Shown: positions 1 through 7,016, counted from the stretch's first letter. The stretch: 7,998 bases of DNA from JAHHLP01 sp041609895 (GCA_041609895.1 JBFIPX010000157.1:1-7998); one strand, 5' to 3'. Numbers and translations: made by a program. Notes: generated by a model not told the origin, from the sequence alone.

Positions 1-190
1 CGGAATTGGCCATTCTCGCGTTTGGTAGATCACAATAGACAAAAGGGCTTCAAAGGTACCAAAAGACGGACAGGGTTTCTAGCAAAGACAAGGAGCCGAG
101 CATCGATTACTTCGGGGCTTGAGTGGTACCGAGTCTTCCTCGAGTGTCAAAAAGGTGCTTTTTGTGCGTTGTTTATGCAATGCGGATTAC

Positions 191-928
191 ATGGCAGATA
201 TGAACAAATATCGCTCAAAGCGACAGAATCGCCCGGGTGCCGGACGGAGCACGCCCGTTCGGCCGCAGCGCGCCCTCGGCCTCAACGCGCAGACGGTTGG
301 AATCGTTCTCGGCTCCTCCGGCACCCATACTACTCTACTCAACGCCTATCTGACGGCTGCGCACCTTGGGGTGGGATTACTTGTAATGGCACTCGGTCTT
401 GAGGACATTTTGCTCAATGGACCGACCCGACCAATGATTATCCCCTTCGCGGGCGCGTACATGTCGTGCGCGGTTATCTTCTTTGCCGTAATGCGGAAAA
501 CTAGGCCCATCGTGCTGTCCTGGCTGTTGGGATTGGCCGACGTGGTCATGCTGTCGACGATAAACAGCCTGACCTATCTGGACCTGGGCGGCGGCGCCGA
601 TCTAACATTCGGCGTGTTTGCGAGCACTGTGTTTCTGCTGTACGCTGCCTACGGCAATCCGAGGCTTTCACTTGCCGTCTCGGGACTGACCATAGCGATA
701 TTCGCCGTGACCACACCACTATTCGCCGCTGCCGTGACGGGGCACGCTGATGCGATCGCGTTTACCTCCATCACAGCGTTTCTGCTGCTGGCAGCTGCAG
801 CGGCCGGCTCGTACAAAATCGCCAACGAGGTTAGAAACGCCACGACTCGAAAGACGATACACCGGCTTCAACGGATCGATTTCGCGGTCTCAATGCATCG
901 CACTATTGCAGGCGCCACCGAAGACTAG
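191..928 (+). CDS. Six-helix membrane protein of unknown function
   Basis: I do not recognise this 245-residue protein. After a basic, probably cytoplasmic N-terminus of about 45 residues (rich in R, K and P), it has roughly six hydrophobic segments near residues 51-70, 82-101, 107-127, 138-154, 159-180 and 188-207. A short charged helical tail of about 38 residues follows (NEVRNATTRKTIHRL). The six-helix block with a short amphipathic tail resembles the membrane module that sits before cyclase or kinase domains in some bacterial receptors, but no catalytic domain follows. That comparison is inference. I chose the ATG at 191; another ATG at 200 and an upstream in-frame TTG at 119 are possible, and none has a Shine-Dalgarno sequence. 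Bases 1-190 hold no convincing gene. The TAG stop overlaps the stop of the convergent phosphatase gene. Confidence 0.6.
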   Translation: MADMNKYRSKRQNRPGAGRSTPVRPQRALGLNAQTVGIVLGSSGTHTTLLNAYLTAAHLGVGLLVMALGLEDILLNGPTRPMIIPFAGAYMSCAVIFFAVMRKTRPIVLSWLLGLADVVMLSTINSLTYLDLGGGADLTFGVFASTVFLLYAAYGNPRLSLAVSGLTIAIFAVTTPLFAAAVTGHADAIAFTSITAFLLLAAAAAGSYKIANEVRNATTRKTIHRLQRIDFAVSMHRTIAGATED

Positions 929-1737
929 CTGAACACTCCGACAAGTGGCTGCACGACTCCGAGCATCTCATCGTGCACCCGACCGTTCGACGCCAGAATC
1001 TGACCATCGAACAGAGGGTTATCCCCTCCCTCGAACGTGGTCACCCGACCTCCCGCTTCTTCGATCAGGAGCATGCCGGCCGCTATGTCCCACGCCATGA
1101 GGCCAGTCTCGAAGAAGCCATCAAACCGACCGGCGGCAAGGTACGCGAGGTCGATCGCCGCACTACCATGGCGCCTCACACCACGACATCGAACCATGTA
1201 CTCTCGAAGGACGGCCAGATACTGGTCTACATGGTCCACCGAACGATATGGAAATCCAGTTGATATCAACGCCTCGTCGAGTGACCGGGCATTACTGACA
1301 CGCATTCGCACTCCGTTAGCGAAGCTGCCCGCACCTCGAACCGCAGTAAATGTCTCCCCGCTGACGACTTCAAGGACGACGCCGGCCACCACCGTTTCCT
1401 CCTCAACCAAGGCTATGGAGACCGAATAAGGAGGCACACCGTGCGTGAAGTTCGTAGTTCCGTCGATGGGGTCGATCACCCAGCGGCGGCTGGCATCCGA
1501 GGGCCCACTGTCTCCCTGCTCCTCTTCGGCCAGGAAGCCGTAGTCTGGAAAACTCCGGCGCAGCGATGACACGATCAGTTCCTGCGACGCCAAATCCACT
1601 TCTGTAACCAAGTCATGGCGTCCCTTCTCGTTCACGGCACGGGCGTTCACCCCGCCGCTGTGACGTCGGATGAGCTCAGCCGCATCTCGGGCGACTGCCA
1701 CTGCGGTTTCGAGTTCATGAGTGAACTCATGCTTCAT
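925..1737 (-). CDS. suhB: Inositol-1-monophosphatase family protein (SuhB-like)
   Basis: This 270-residue protein is a Mg2+-dependent phosphatase of the inositol monophosphatase family, cytoplasmic, expected to hydrolyse inositol-1-phosphate or a related sugar phosphate. Length is normal for the family. The metal-binding elements are all visible: DLVTEVD at 42-48, the acidic AEEE at 70-73, the signature WVIDPIDGTTNFTHG at 86-100 (D89, D92, G93, T94), and the second signature AWDIAAG at 215-221 with D217, followed by the glycine-rich EEAGG. The ATG at 1737 places the family's N-terminal helix at the start and needs no extension; no Shine-Dalgarno sequence precedes it. It is divergent from the lipoprotein gene (63 bases between starts) and tail-to-tail with the membrane protein. 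Family members also act on NADP, fructose bisphosphate or histidinol phosphate, so the substrate is not settled by sequence alone. Confidence 0.95.
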   Translation of the reverse strand: MKHEFTHELETAVAVARDAAELIRRHSGGVNARAVNEKGRHDLVTEVDLASQELIVSSLRRSFPDYGFLAEEEQGDSGPSDASRRWVIDPIDGTTNFTHGVPPYSVSIALVEEETVVAGVVLEVVSGETFTAVRGAGSFANGVRMRVSNARSLDEALISTGFPYRSVDHVDQYLAVLREYMVRCRGVRRHGSAAIDLAYLAAGRFDGFFETGLMAWDIAAGMLLIEEAGGRVTTFEGGDNPLFDGQILASNGRVHDEMLGVVQPLVGVFS

Positions 1738-1800
1738 GTCATCGTCAGCCGGTTGGTGTCGGGACCCGCTTCCTGCGATCGTCGTCCAAGATATGAACAG

Positions 1801-2586
1801 ATGTTACACCCCGCCGAAGCTGACTTGACTCGCAAGCCCGTCAACATTGTTGTCGCCGCCGTCGCGGTCGGCCTTTTGGTTGGATGCGCCGAGCGCCGAT
1901 CCGGGACACAACAGGGAGCGATCGACGAAGCCGTGTTCGCGGCAATGGCCGCAGCCAGCTACGAATCGGTGCGCCAAGCCTTCGACGACCTCAAGGGGCG
2001 CGCGTATTCAGTTGTAGTCGACACGCGCGAGATGGACGACGCCGGCAACCTCATCGCGCAGTCCGTGGAGAGATTCGAATCAAGCAACCAGGGTGTGCGG
2101 TCGGCGACAGGTGAGACAGCTGCGGATCAACCGTTTAGTGACGGCTTTCTGTCATTTCTTACCGAGCGGGACAGCGCCGTCGCCCTGTCTCACGCACCAT
2201 TGCTTCCGGACCGCCCCGCCTTCGCAGAGCTTCGGATGCGTGAGCAATTCAGCTATGCGTCACGACGCGACACGACTGTTTCACAAACCACTGTCAGATT
2301 GTACGAGTCGCGAGCCGTTGTACCCCCAAGCAAACAGCCAATCCGTTTCGCCAGAATCGGCGTGAGTGAGAGAGACTCAACGCTGCTCTACGTACACCTG
2401 AAAAGACACGACGACACAATCTTCTACGAGGAGCAGTCCGTTGCCGAGTTGACTCTCGCTCACGATTCTACGGGTGTGATCGTGCCTGCAAGGAAGGTTG
2501 TCGAGGTCACTGTTGATGTGCCGTTCCAACCGGCCCGAACGTTTGTCGTGATCCAGTCCTATTCGTACGACGAGGGAACGCTGTAA
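1801..2586 (+). CDS. Putative lipoprotein of unknown function
   Basis: This 261-residue protein has a lipoprotein signal: basic residues R11-K12, a hydrophobic run at about 14-27, and the lipobox LVGC with the modifiable cysteine at 29, after which the sequence turns polar (AERRSGTQQG). It is therefore expected to be lipid-anchored in the envelope. The mature part reads as alternating strands with many charged residues (for example SVVVDTREMDDAGN at 70-83, LLYVHLKRHDDTIFYEE at 195-211, VVEVTVDVPFQ at 233-243). That is suggestive of a beta-rich fold, perhaps like LolA/LolB-type lipid-binding sheets, but I see no diagnostic motif and make no functional call. I chose the ATG at 1801 because it puts the signal peptide at the N-terminus. 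The open frame extends upstream to 1615, but that part overlaps the phosphatase gene antisense. It converges on the TPR gene with 14 bases between stops. Confidence 0.75.
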   Translation: MLHPAEADLTRKPVNIVVAAVAVGLLVGCAERRSGTQQGAIDEAVFAAMAAASYESVRQAFDDLKGRAYSVVVDTREMDDAGNLIAQSVERFESSNQGVRSATGETAADQPFSDGFLSFLTERDSAVALSHAPLLPDRPAFAELRMREQFSYASRRDTTVSQTTVRLYESRAVVPPSKQPIRFARIGVSERDSTLLYVHLKRHDDTIFYEEQSVAELTLAHDSTGVIVPARKVVEVTVDVPFQPARTFVVIQSYSYDEGTL

Positions 2587-2600
2587 TCCGTCTGTTTACG

Positions 2601-3272
2601 TTAGGGACCAAGTACCCTGCGCGCGACGCCCGTCCACACAAGTATGCTGTCCTCTTCCACGCGTCCTCTGGTTACCAACGACCGCTCCATTGCGGTAGTC
2701 AGCGCCTTGACGGCTGCCTCGACATTTCCACGAACGGCAAGTACTCTGGCAAGCTGCAACCGGGCCTGGCCGTTTAGTGGATCCAGAGCTACCGCCACGC
2801 GGGCCAACGACTCGGCTTCCTCCAGTCTGTTCAGGTGGAGTGACTCGACCGACAAGCGCAAGTGCGAGTGCGAGTCTGAAGAAATGGTGGACGAGGCTTT
2901 CCTTAGTGCTGCAAGAGCAGCCGTCGTATCGCCCACCAGCCGGGCGGCACGGGTCATGAGCAGGTTGACCTCGCCGTCCTCCGGCTTTAGTTGGGCCGCG
3001 ACCCGGGCGTCGTGATACGCCTCTTCATTGCGATCCATGGCAAGCAGGATTTTCGTGCGTAGGACAAGTGCCTCAGAATCTTCGGGCAACGAGGCAATCA
3101 CGTTGTCAAGTCGCTCCTTCGCCTCCAGAAGACTGCCCCCACTCCGCCACGCCGCTTCCGCCCTTCTGAATTCGGCGTTCTGTGCTGGAGAACGAATCTC
3201 CTGAGCCGTTGCCGGCACGGTATGACCGAGCAGCAGCCACGCCACTAGAATGACAGGTTTCCTAAGTCCCAT
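2601..3272 (-). CDS. Exported tetratricopeptide-repeat protein
   Basis: This 223-residue protein begins with a signal peptide: basic R4-K5, hydrophobic core at 6-16, and an A-x-A cleavage site ATA at 21-23, giving a mature start at Q24. The rest is almost all alpha-helical repeats of about 34 residues with the TPR pattern of small and large residues: roughly 32-65, 66-99, 100-130, 135-165 and 168-200. The clearest are EALVLRTKILLAMDRNEEAY and LEEAESLARVAVALDPLN. TPR arrays are protein-interaction scaffolds, so a periplasmic adaptor role is likely, with partner unknown. A C-terminal extension of about 20 residues follows the last repeat. The ATG at 3272 is preceded by a short A-run and no Shine-Dalgarno sequence. 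The gene is divergent from birA across 130 bases and converges on the lipoprotein gene, with no hairpin terminator visible between them. Confidence 0.85.
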   Translation of the reverse strand: MGLRKPVILVAWLLLGHTVPATAQEIRSPAQNAEFRRAEAAWRSGGSLLEAKERLDNVIASLPEDSEALVLRTKILLAMDRNEEAYHDARVAAQLKPEDGEVNLLMTRAARLVGDTTAALAALRKASSTISSDSHSHLRLSVESLHLNRLEEAESLARVAVALDPLNGQARLQLARVLAVRGNVEAAVKALTTAMERSLVTRGRVEEDSILVWTGVARRVLGP

Positions 3273-3402
3273 TTTTCGACGGTGAAGATGATCTATGCAC
3301 GCCGCCTGGGCGAAGCACGAGCGTATATTATGCCAATCCGCTACTTGGGTTCACCGGGATGACCCGCGGCGGAGTCCCAACCGATCCATCCGGCTCCCCT
3401 GC
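3273..3402. promoter_or_regulatory. Divergent interval with candidate promoter elements
   Basis: This 130-base gap separates the starts of the TPR gene (leftward) and birA (rightward), so it should hold promoters for both. The clearest AT-rich core is TATATTAT at 3324-3331. On the plus strand this resembles a -10 element for birA; on the minus strand the same bases read ATAATATA and could serve the TPR gene. I see no good -35 hexamer at the right distance on either strand, so the assignment is weak. Downstream of the core there are about 70 bases of GC-rich leader before the birA ATG. Confidence 0.25.
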
Positions 3403-4161
3403 ATGAAGCTTCGCGACGACCGCTATCATTTCGACGAAGTGGCCTCGACAAACGACTCGGCACGCCGGCTCGCAGAACAGGGCGCTCCTGGAGGAACCCT
3501 GGTAACGGCGGACAATCAGTCCGCCGGACGTGGTCGGCACGGGAGGCGTTGGATTTCGAATCCAGGCCAGAGCCTGCTGATGTCCGTGATCCTGAGACCG
3601 CGCTGTTCGAACGAGGAATTGGGAATGGTCACCGTAATCAGCGCCCTCGCGGCGGCTGAGACGATCGATGAACTGGCAGCAGTGCGGACCTCCATCAAAT
3701 GGCCCAACGACATACAGATTGGTGACCGGAAGGTCGGCGGTATATTGCTCGAGTCCACACGGGCAGGTAACGCGGCCCGACCTGAATACGTTATCGTTGG
3801 CATGGGAATCAACGTGACGCAGACGGACTTTCCGCCTGACCTTGAGGAAAAAGCAACCTCACTGCTACTCGAAAGTGGAACGCTGGTCTCGCGCGACGAA
3901 CTTGCGGACAGAATCAAGGAACGCCTGTCCACTTACCTGGACGAATTTGAGCGCGGCGATGGCGAGGCGATTCGTCGAGATTATCAGACAAGGCTTGCCG
4001 GGCTTGGAGAGGACGTAGTTCTGCATGCGGCACTCGATGGCGCCGCGACCGTTACTGGGCGGTTGTCGGGCATCGACCCTTTTGGTGCCGCCATCGTAGA
4101 AACTCCAGGCGGCGATCTTGTAACCTGTCACTCCGGCGAAGTGACAACGTCGCCTTCTTGA
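3403..4161 (+). CDS. birA: Biotin--[acetyl-CoA carboxylase] ligase
   Basis: This 252-residue enzyme activates biotin with ATP and transfers it to the carrier lysine of acetyl-CoA carboxylase (EC 6.3.4.15). The family motifs are in order: STN at 15-17, the biotin/adenylate loop GRGRHGRRW at 42-50, KWPND at 99-103, KVGGILLE at 110-117 with the catalytic-type lysine 110, and GMGIN at 133-137. A C-terminal SH3-like domain covers about 205-248. There is no N-terminal winged helix, so this is the short (group I) form that cannot act as the biotin-operon repressor. I chose the ATG at 3403, which lies ten residues before the conserved F-DEVASTN. The frame is open back to 3295, but those extra 36 residues are arginine- and proline-rich and unlike the family. 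No Shine-Dalgarno sequence is seen. coaX follows after 38 bases, probably in the same transcript. Confidence 0.95.
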   Translation: MKLRDDRYHFDEVASTNDSARRLAEQGAPGGTLVTADNQSAGRGRHGRRWISNPGQSLLMSVILRPRCSNEELGMVTVISALAAAETIDELAAVRTSIKWPNDIQIGDRKVGGILLESTRAGNAARPEYVIVGMGINVTQTDFPPDLEEKATSLLLESGTLVSRDELADRIKERLSTYLDEFERGDGEAIRRDYQTRLAGLGEDVVLHAALDGAATVTGRLSGIDPFGAAIVETPGGDLVTCHSGEVTTSPS

Positions 4162-4199
4162 GCCCTCAACCATGAGCTCTTCGCGGTACGCGACTGGAT

Positions 4200-4970
4200 A
4201 TGATTTGTGCAATCGATGTCGGGAATAGCTCCTTGAAGGGAGGCCTCTTTGACCGCGGCGATCTTCAGGAAACCTTTCGCATTTCGATCGAGGAAGGTGA
4301 AGCTGCTGCGGCAAGTGCGGTGGCTGCGAGGATCAAGGCATCAGGCGTCGACTACCTGGGGGTGTCCAGCGTGGTACCATCGGTTAGCAATGCAATACAG
4401 AACGCCGTGGAATCGGAAGGCAGCGTGTCCGTTTTCGCATTGAACTATAGGGCGGCATTGCCCTTCGAGCTACGATACGAAACGCCCGAGACGATGGGCG
4501 TGGATCGAATCGCGGCCGCCGCCGGAGCTTGGGAAGGCTTCGGCGGAACTTCGGAGCGACCTATCGTGGTCGTGGACGCGGGGACCGCGGTCACCGCTGA
4601 TGTGCTAGTCAACGGGTCGCTCTTGGGAGGGTTGATTATTCCGGGGCCTGAACTTCAACGGCGTGCTGTCCGATCTGGGACGGCGCAGCTGCCCGTCGTC
4701 GACCTGGTGTGGCCGGCCCGCGTGATATCGCGAAGTACGCGCGAAGCCGTTGCGTCCGGAATCATGTTCGGCTTCGTAGACAGCGTACGTGGCATCCTCG
4801 TCCGAATCATTGATGAGCTCGGACAGCAACCGCATGTCGTCGTGACGGGTGGCTGGGGCAAGCTGCTTTCCAGCAAGATCGCCCAGGCGAATCTACACGA
4901 CCCAGACCTCGTACTTCGCGGACTTGCGGTGCTCATGGAGTTGAACCGCGTCGATCCGGACGACGCCTGA
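4200..4970 (+). CDS. coaX: Type III pantothenate kinase
   Basis: This 256-residue enzyme phosphorylates pantothenate, the first committed step of CoA synthesis (EC 2.7.1.33). It belongs to the ASKHA fold and is not related to CoaA. Visible motifs are the N-terminal phosphate loop DVGNSS at 6-11 (D6), PETMGVDR at 96-103 with D102 as the likely catalytic base by family analogy, the second phosphate motif DAGTAVTAD at 126-134, GGLIIPG at 143-149, TREAVASGI at 180-188 and the adenosine-site TGG at 216-218. Length is typical. The ATG at 4200 puts the phosphate loop at the very start, as expected. A perfect small dyad, TCGCG-GTA-CGCGA at 4181-4193, lies six bases before the ATG. It follows birA by 38 bases; birA-coaX pairing and even fusion are known in other bacteria. 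It converges on udk with 71 bases between stops, which contain no T-tract terminator that I can see. Confidence 0.95.
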   Translation: MICAIDVGNSSLKGGLFDRGDLQETFRISIEEGEAAAASAVAARIKASGVDYLGVSSVVPSVSNAIQNAVESEGSVSVFALNYRAALPFELRYETPETMGVDRIAAAAGAWEGFGGTSERPIVVVDAGTAVTADVLVNGSLLGGLIIPGPELQRRAVRSGTAQLPVVDLVWPARVISRSTREAVASGIMFGFVDSVRGILVRIIDELGQQPHVVVTGGWGKLLSSKIAQANLHDPDLVLRGLAVLMELNRVDPDDA

Positions 4971-5041
4971 CCACGCAGTAGAAGCCCGATCTCGAACGGC
5001 AGAAGAGGGCCCGGTACGTTACACGTTGCCGCTCTGCTATT

Positions 5042-5686
5042 CTACCCGGCGGATTCCTGTTGTTCAGCGTTTTTCAACAGAGCATCAATGCGGGCGAGGA
5101 CCATGTCGATCGCGACGCTGTTATGTCCTCCACGCGGAATGATAACGTCGGCTCGCAACTTGGACGGTTCGACAAACTGAATATGCATGGGCCGTACGCT
5201 GCGCTCATATTGCGCGAGGATGGAATCGACCGACCTTCCACGTTCGAACATGTCGCGACGGAGGCGACGCATGAGCCGCACGTCCGCCGCGGCGTCGACG
5301 AATATCCGGATATCCATCCTCTCGGCCAGCAGCCGTTCCGCCAGGACGAGTATGCCTTCAACGATCACGACGGGGCGGGGCTCCACCTGCGTGACGTCAA
5401 TGGATCGAGCGTGCGAATTGAAATCGTAGATCGGCTTTGGAACGCTCTTCCATGCAAGCAAGTCATCCAGATGGCGGCGCATTAGCTCCGTTTCCAATGC
5501 GTCCGGATGGTCGAAGTTGACGCCCTGCCTTTCCTCTTCCGACAGGTGAGTCAGATCGTAGTAGTAAGAGTCGTGGTCCAGTACCGCGATGCGGTTTTCT
5601 CCTATCGCCTCGATAATCCGACGCAGTACGGTCGACTTTCCCGATCCGGAGCCTCCCGCGATTCCTATGACGACTGGCGTTGGCAT
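5042..5686 (-). CDS. udk: Uridine kinase
   Basis: This 214-residue cytoplasmic enzyme phosphorylates uridine and cytidine to UMP and CMP in pyrimidine salvage (EC 2.7.1.48). It is a P-loop kinase of normal length for bacterial Udk. Walker A is GGSGSGKST at 11-19. The nucleoside-binding region is DHDSYYYD at 37-44 followed by VNFDHPDAL at 56-64. The PIYDFNSHAR segment sits at 85-94, the Walker-B-like strand IVEGIL at 108-113, and the lid RRDMFERGR at 143-151. The start at 5686 gives the usual short lead into the first strand (VVIGIAGG). There is no Shine-Dalgarno sequence. It is the last gene of the leftward series, 39 bases after yaaA, and is convergent with coaX. Confidence 0.96.
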   Translation of the reverse strand: MPTPVVIGIAGGSGSGKSTVLRRIIEAIGENRIAVLDHDSYYYDLTHLSEEERQGVNFDHPDALETELMRRHLDDLLAWKSVPKPIYDFNSHARSIDVTQVEPRPVVIVEGILVLAERLLAERMDIRIFVDAAADVRLMRRLRRDMFERGRSVDSILAQYERSVRPMHIQFVEPSKLRADVIIPRGGHNSVAIDMVLARIDALLKNAEQQESAG

Positions 5687-5725
5687 GAGGCTGCGGACGG
5701 TGGCCGTAAGGGTTGGATGGTGAAG

Positions 5726-6532
5726 TCAGGCTCGCTTCGCGTACACGATAGTGTGGACGCGTGTCTTTTCGTCAAAGTGCTCCGCATCAGCATCGAACTT
5801 GTACCCTTCAGAATGCACCCATTGGCGTGCAAGCTCAAGGTCTTCCGCTGCCTCCCGAACCACAAAATTGATGAACTGCCCCGCTAGTGGTCCCTCCTCG
5901 AGGAAGCTGCGCTTGCCACCGCTGTCTACGGCGAAGCCAACCTTGTACATCCTCTCGTAGCTGTGATCATCCCGCCACGCCTTCTCGCACTCCTCAGGCA
6001 ACACGTTCCACACGACACGATTGGCAATACGCTCGTTTAGCAGGTCGCTCATGTGCTTCTTCCAGAAGGCAGCGACCGTGCCCAGCTTCGGAATCTTGGT
6101 CGAAAAACCGAGCTGGTAGTCCGGGATGAGATCGTCGGGCCGAAGAACCCCAAACACGGGTGAGAAGATGACTCCATTCTCCAGCAGTCTCCGTTGTGCT
6201 CCGGTCGGAAGACCCTGAAAGTTCATTGCGCTGAAGAGGACGCCCGGGCTGTAACGCTCGAGTGCGGAAATCAGAGGCGCGTTGAATATCTCGAGGTCGA
6301 CGTCGATCGCCGCCTGCAGGGCATCCCCCTTGAGACCGAGAAGCGTTTCCGGCTTCTTGCTCGTCTCGACTGCACTTTGAAGAGCACGGATGAGCGCGCG
6401 CCGGTCGGGATTCAGTTCGTGAAAATAATTGAACGTGTTTGACGAACGATAGTCAAACATGTCCGGTGCGAACGGATTGCCGCCCGGCTTCTTTTCCGCG
6501 GATGCGGCAAGCAGAATGGAGAAATTTGCCAT
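5726..6532 (-). CDS. yaaA: YaaA/DUF328 family peroxide-stress protein
   Basis: This 268-residue protein matches the YaaA (UPF0246, H2O2_YaaD) family; the E. coli member lowers free iron and limits oxidative damage during peroxide stress. The strongest match is FGVLRPDDLIPDYQL at 127-141, equivalent to the E. coli YGVLRPLDL segment, preceded by the GVLFSAMNF block at 97-105. The N-terminal SAEKKPGG at 11-18 resembles the SEGK-PGG start of the actinobacterial-type members, and AFWKKHMSDLLNE at 155-167 matches the W...L...LN region. The C-terminal GPLAGQFINFVV at 214-225 aligns with the E. coli KKARGLMSRFII, but the basic KKAR is replaced by an acidic and neutral stretch. The ATG at 6532 fits the conserved N-terminus. 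A 7-base dyad lies just upstream. Its neighbours on the same strand are ytxH-like and udk. Confidence 0.88.
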   Translation of the reverse strand: MANFSILLAASAEKKPGGNPFAPDMFDYRSSNTFNYFHELNPDRRALIRALQSAVETSKKPETLLGLKGDALQAAIDVDLEIFNAPLISALERYSPGVLFSAMNFQGLPTGAQRRLLENGVIFSPVFGVLRPDDLIPDYQLGFSTKIPKLGTVAAFWKKHMSDLLNERIANRVVWNVLPEECEKAWRDDHSYERMYKVGFAVDSGGKRSFLEEGPLAGQFINFVVREAAEDLELARQWVHSEGYKFDADAEHFDEKTRVHTIVYAKRA

Positions 6533-6542
6533 GAAGGGGTAA

Positions 6543-6565
6543 CTGACGTTGGCTCAACACGTCAG
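6543..6565. repeat. Perfect inverted repeat upstream of yaaA
   Basis: CTGACGT at 6543-6549 and ACGTCAG at 6559-6565 form a perfect 7-base dyad around a 9-base spacer. It lies ten bases upstream of the yaaA ATG and 18 bases beyond the stop of the YtxH gene. No T-tract follows it on the minus strand, so it does not look like an intrinsic terminator. It could be a protein-binding operator for yaaA or an RNA hairpin that limits access to the yaaA start. It does not match the PerR box as I know it. Confidence 0.5.
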
Positions 6566-6583
6566 CCTAACGCGAGGCCGGAT

Positions 6584-6922
6584 TTAGCCGGTCGACGCCG
6601 CTCTCTTTGACGAGCGATCTTTCCTGACCTGTCCAAGCAGTTCGTCAATGTCGTCCCGAATTTGCTGGGCGCGCTGCTTGGCGTCCTCAACGAGTTGATT
6701 GCCCTCACGACGGGCATCGCTGTCTTGCGACTCGGTTGACACCTGCTCGACGAACGATCCGATCTGACCTGAAAGCTTCTCAAGCTGGAAGGCGACGCGG
6801 CGGCGAATCTTCTGTCCCTCTTCGGGCGCCAGAAGTAAGCCTACGGCGAAACCGGCAGCCCCACCGAGGATCGCCCCCCAGGCACCTGCCCTGATGATAT
6901 TTCCAAGCGAGTAATTCTTCAT
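6584..6922 (-). CDS. YtxH domain-containing protein
   Basis: This 112-residue protein has the YtxH layout: a short polar N-terminus, one glycine/alanine-rich membrane-associated segment at about 13-32, the signature GLLLAPEEGQKIRRR at 28-42, and a charged helical tail at about 45-101 likely to form a coiled coil (KRAAST-type disordered end). YtxH-family proteins are small membrane-associated proteins, often general-stress induced, with no established biochemical activity. The start at 6922 is supported by MKNYSLGN leading directly into the glycine-rich segment; AAAGG lies only two to three bases before the ATG, so it is not a well-spaced Shine-Dalgarno. It follows a terminator hairpin by 32 bases and precedes yaaA by 51 bases. 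Confidence 0.88.
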   Translation of the reverse strand: MKNYSLGNIIRAGAWGAILGGAAGFAVGLLLAPEEGQKIRRRVAFQLEKLSGQIGSFVEQVSTESQDSDARREGNQLVEDAKQRAQQIRDDIDELLGQVRKDRSSKRAASTG

Positions 6923-6954
6923 TGCCTTTCGTCGAACGACGCCTCATCAAGATC

Positions 6955-6986
6955 AAAAAAGCTACCGTCGTACATCGACCGCAGCT
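6955..6986 (-). terminator. Rho-independent terminator after the tiny ribosomal gene
   Basis: Read on the minus strand, AGCTGCGGTCG (6986-6976), the loop ATGTA (6975-6971) and CGACGGTAGCT (6970-6960) form an 11-pair stem with one G-T wobble and one G-G mismatch. The right arm runs straight into six T residues (6960-6955). This is a well-formed intrinsic terminator 30 bases after the stop of the ribosomal protein gene. It lies only 32 bases before the YtxH start, so transcripts of the downstream genes must either read through it or begin within that short gap. Confidence 0.75.
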
Positions 6987-7016
6987 TGGCACAAGGCTTC
7001 ACGTCATGCTGGCCGA

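Noticed and set aside
22..402. 126-codon plus-strand frame starting at a TTG
   Set aside because: It overlaps the membrane protein in another frame, and its translation is rich in R, C, S and P with no domain-like pattern.
1615..1800. N-terminal extension of the lipoprotein frame
   Set aside because: It would bury the lipoprotein signal 62 residues in and overlap the start of the phosphatase gene antisense.
2857..2876. Short GCGAGT-type tandem repeat
   Set aside because: It lies in the TPR coding region and simply encodes an alternating SHSH-type stretch; too short to be a functional repeat.
3295..3402. N-terminal extension of birA by 36 residues
   Set aside because: The extra residues are Arg/Pro-rich, unlike the family and too short for a winged helix; it would also cover the divergent promoter interval.
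3865..4314. 149-codon minus-strand frame across the birA-coaX junction
   Set aside because: It is antisense to two well-supported enzymes and its translation has no recognisable features.
4971..5041. Possible bidirectional terminator between coaX and udk
   Set aside because: Only scattered 5-6 base complementary pieces with long loops are present and there is no T-tract on either strand.
5060..5485. 141-codon plus-strand frame
   Set aside because: It lies wholly antisense to udk, whose motifs are unambiguous.
5507..5887. 126-codon plus-strand frame over the yaaA-udk junction
   Set aside because: It is antisense to both genes and carries no domain signature.
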